DNA of 64,000 bases from assembly GCA_947179485.1 (NCBI GenBank), contig OX359250.1:827661-891660 (forward strand), in the 5' to 3' direction. This document shows, in pieces, positions 60,649 to 64,000 of this stretch. Each line of letters begins with the position of its first letter. Within the stretch, counting starts at the first letter, position 1. Position numbers and translations under genes: made by a program. The stretch is from Allacma fusca (taxonomy: Eukaryota > Arthropoda > Collembola > Symphypleona > Sminthuridae). Below the pieces are notes generated by a model. That model did no database searches. It saw only the letters and a program-made list of their open reading frames with translations, and was not told the DNA's origin.

Positions 60649-63600
60649 TTAGCAGACCGCCCGCGTGTATTCCCAAAGTATAAAGATTTTGATGAGTTCA
60701 GCCAACACCTGAAAAAGTAACCAATGCAACGACGTCATTTTCATCGCTATTTTCAACGCTTTCCGATTCATCTCAAATTCGAGAATTGAGCTTAAGCAGA
60801 CCGCCCGCGTGTATTCCCAAAGTATAAAGATTCTGATGAGTTCAGCCAACACCTGAAAAAGTAACCAATGCAACGACGTCATTTTCATCGCAATTTTCAA
60901 AGTTTTTCGATTCATATCAAATTCGAGAATCGAGCTTTAGCAGACCGCACGAGTGTATTCCCAAAGTATAAACAGATTCTGATGAGTTCAGCCAACACCC
61001 GAAAAAGTAACCAATGCAACGACGTCCTTTTCATCGTTATTTTCAAAGCTTTACGATTCATCTCAAATTCGAGAATTGAGCTTTAGCAGACCGCCCAAAT
61101 GTATTCCCAAATTATAAACATTTTGATGAGTTCAGCCAACACCTGAAAAAGTAACCAATACAACGACGTCATTTTCATCGCTATTTTCAAAGCTTTCCGA
61201 TTCATCTCAAATTCGAGATTTGAGCTTAAGCAGACCGCCCGCGTGTATTCCCAAAGTTTAAAGAGATTCTGGCGGGTTCACAAAAACCATTGAAAGTGAC
61301 CAGAGCTACGACGTCATTATCATCGCCATTTTCAAAGCTTTCGATTCATTGTGAATACGAGATACAAGCTTTAGCAGACCGCCCGAGTGTATTCCCAAAG
61401 TGTAAACAGATTCTGATGAGTTCAGCCAACACCTGAAAAAGTAACCAATGCAACGTCATTTTCATCGCGATTTTCAAAGTTTTTCGATTGATATCAAATT
61501 CGAGAATTGAGCTTTAGCAGACCGCCCGCGTGTATTCCCAAAGTAAAAAGATTTTGATGAGTTCAGCCAACACCTGAAAAAGTAACCAATGCAACGACGT
61601 CATTTTCATCGCTTTTTTCAAAGCTTTCCGATTCATTTTAAATTCGAGATTTGAGCTTAAGCAGACCACCCGCGTGTATTCCCAAAGTATAAAGATTCTG
61701 ATGAGTTCAGCCAACACCTGAAAAAGTAACCAATGCAACGACGTCATCTTCATCGCTATTTTCAAAGCTTTCCGATTCATATCAAATTTGAGAATTGAGC
61801 GTTAGCAGACCGCCCGAGTGTATTCCCAAAGTATAAAGATTCTGATGAGTTCAGCCAACTCCAGAAAATGTAACCAATGCAACGACGTCATCTTCATCGC
61901 TATTTTCAAAGTTTTTCGATTCATATCAAATTTGAGAATTGAGCGTTAGCAGACCGCCCGAGTGTATTCCCAAAGTATAAAGATTCTGATGAGTTCAGCC
62001 AACTCCAGAAAATGTAACCAATGCAATGACGTCATCTTCATCGCTATTTTCAAAGTTTTTCGATTCATATCAAATTTGAGAATTGAGCGTGAGCGGACCG
62101 CCCGAGCTATTCCCAACGTATAAAGATTCTGATGAGTTCAGCCAACACCTGAAAAAGTAACCAATGCAACGACGTCATTTTCATCGTTATTTTCAAAGTT
62201 TTTCGATTCATATCAAATTTGAGAATTGAGCGTTAGCGGACCGCCCGAGTGTATTCCTAAAGTATAAAGATTCTGATGAGTTCAGCCAACACCTGAAAAA
62301 GTAACCAATGCAACGACGTCATTTTCATCGCTATTTTCAAAGTTTTTCGATTCATATCAAAATCGAGAATCGAGCTTTAGCAGACCGCATGAGTGTATTC
62401 CCAAAGTATAAACAGATTCTGATGAGTTCAGCCAACACCCGTAAAAGTGGCCAATGCAACGACGTCATTTTCATCGTTATTTTTAACGCTTTCCGATTCA
62501 TCTCAAATTCGAGAATTGAGCTTTAGCAGACCGCCCGCGTGTATTCCCAAAGTATAAAGATTTTGATGAGTTCAGCCAACACCTGAAAAAGTAACCAATG
62601 CAACGACGTCATTTTCATCGCTATTTTCAACGCTTTCCGATTCATCTCAAATTCGAGAATTGAGCTTAAGCAGACCGCCCGCGTGTATTCCCAAAGTATA
62701 AAGATTCTGATGAGTTCAGCCAACACCTGAAAAAGTAACCAATGCAACGACGTCATTTTCATCGCAATTTTCAAAGTTTTTCGATTCATATCAAATTCGA
62801 GAATGGAGCTTTAGCAGACCGCACGAGTGTATTCCCAAAGTATAAACAGATTCTGATGAGTTCAGCCAACACCCGAAAAAGTAACCAATGCAACGACGTC
62901 CTTTTCATCGTTATTTTCAAAGCTTTACGATTCATCTCAAATTCGAGAATTGAGCTTTAGCAGACCGCCCAAATGTATTCCCAAATTATAAACATTTTGA
63001 TGAGTTCAGCCAACACCTGAAAAAGTAACCAATACAACGACGTCATTTTCATCGCTATTTTCAAAGCTTTCCGATTCATCTCAAATTCGAGATTTGAGCT
63101 TAAGCAGACTGCCCGCGTGTATTCCCAAAGTTTAAAGAGATTCTGGCGGGTTCACAAAAACCATTGAAAGTGACCAGAGCTACGACGTCATTATCATCGC
63201 CATTTTCAAAGCTTTCGATTCATTGTGAATACGAGATACAAGCTTTAGCAGACCGCCCGAGTGTATTCCCAAAGTGTAAACAGATTCTGATGAGTTCAGC
63301 CAACACCTGAAAAAGTAACCAATGCAACGTCATTTTCATCGCGATTTTCAAAGTTTTTCGATTGATATCAAATTCGAGAATTGAGCTTTAGCAGACCGCC
63401 GGCGTGTATTCCCAAAGTAAAAAGATTTTGATGAGTTCAGCCAACACCTGAAAAAGTAACCAATGCAACGACGTCATTTTCATCGCTTTTTTCAAAGCTT
63501 TCCGATTCATTTTAAATTCGAGATTTGAGCTTAAGCAGACCACCCGCGTGTATTCCCAAAGTATAAAGATTCTGATGAGTTCAGCCAACACCTGAAAAAG

Positions 63601-63810
63601 TAACCAATGCAACGACGTCATCTTCATCGCTATTTTCAAAGCTTTCCGATTCATATCAAATTTGAGAATTGAGCGTTAGCAGACCGCCCGAGTGTATTCC
63701 CAAAGTATAAAGATTCTGATGAGTTCAGCCAACTCCAGAAAATGTAACCAATGCAACGACGTCATCTTCATCGCTATTTTCAAAGTTTTTCGATTCATAT
63801 CAAATTTGAG
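60649..63810. repeat. Higher-order repeat, 1,874-bp period (13 units)
   Basis: Segment about 60649-61940 recurs at about 62523-63810. It includes the divergent unit with GAGATTCTGGCGGGTTCAC and the GACGTCCTTTTCATCG variant. A four-unit duplication (578 bp) also links 60071-60560 to 60649-61140. Confidence 0.8.
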
Positions 63811-64000
63811 AATTGAGCGTGAGCGGACCGCCCGAGTGTATTCCCAACGTATAAAGATTCTGATGAGTTCAGCCAACACCTGAAAAAGTAACCAATGCAA
63901 TGACGTCATTTTCATCGCTATTTTCAAAGTTTTTCGATTCATATCAAAATCGAGAATCGAGCTTTAGCAGACCGCATGAGTGTATTCCCAAAGTATAAAC

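Larger units (their letters stand above)
29099..64000. repeat. Tandem satellite array, right flank (about 144-146 bp unit)
   Basis: About 240 units on the same strand as the left array, continuing past the window end. Many units have the shorter TATAAAG form and distinct marks such as GAGTTCATATAACACC, CCAACTCCAGAAAA, GCGTGAGCGGACCGC and TATCAAAATCGAG, which recur in fixed order. No gene is supported; the repeated 72- and 88-codon frames on both strands follow from the unit being near a multiple of three. Confidence 0.97.

Noticed and set aside
37488-63942. Dozens of near-identical 88-, 72- and 63-codon ORFs on both strands
   Set aside because: They restate the satellite unit read across two repeats. 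Differences between copies include frame changes and stops, and both strands are open alike, so coding constraint is not shown.
1-64000. CRISPR array
   Set aside because: The repeats are directly tandem without unique spacers and the genes are eukaryotic with introns.

Overview
The window comes from an invertebrate animal genome; I cannot fix the phylum. It is AT-rich, its genes carry short GT-AG introns (about 70-110 bp), and most of it is a tandem satellite of roughly 144-146 bp per unit. Inside the satellite sits one complete Polinton/Maverick, a virus-like self-synthesising DNA transposon, at 11022-29098 (18,077 bp). It has inverted repeats of about 196 bp ending TG...CA and a perfect 6-bp target duplication GATATC at 11016-11021 and 29099-29104. 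GATATC is part of some satellite units, so the element inserted into an existing array.

Layout. 1-11021: satellite. 11022-11218: left TIR. 11296-12225: RVE-type integrase. 12481-19757, plus strand: a virion block with a probable minor capsid protein, an FtsK/HerA-type packaging ATPase (frameshifted), a DFEGF-motif protein, a small basic protein, a frameshifted core-type protein, a three-exon BIR-RING (IAP-like) gene, a Lys-rich virion-type protein, the major capsid protein, and an adenain-like protease. 19742-24164, minus strand: a multi-exon protein-primed DNA polymerase B with an N-terminal zinc-finger array and many lesions. 24566-25436, plus: a three-exon gene with a probable PC4-like domain. 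25709-26190, minus: a 5'-truncated, spliced dUTPase whose last exon and 3' region recur at about 26194-26507. 26632-28692: a 20-bp minisatellite. 28903-29098: right TIR. 29099-64000: satellite again, same strand and phase, with multi-unit higher-order repeats.

How the genes fit. Integrase and TIRs serve insertion. The polymerase, the PC4-like ssDNA-binding candidate and the dUTPase belong to replication. Capsid proteins, ATPase and protease form an adenovirus/virophage-like virion module. The IAP-like protein could block host cell death. This copy is not functional as it stands: an 849-bp hAT-type MITE (11-bp TIRs, 8-bp duplication) splits the major capsid gene, the ATPase and one virion gene are frameshifted, and the polymerase is heavily broken. 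Integrase, protease, minor capsid and IAP frames remain open.

The many short ORFs in the satellite (72, 88, 71 and 63 codons on both strands), in the 20-bp repeat and in the GGGAC repeats are by-products of tandem repetition and are not annotated as genes. All assignments were made by eye from motifs; no search was run.
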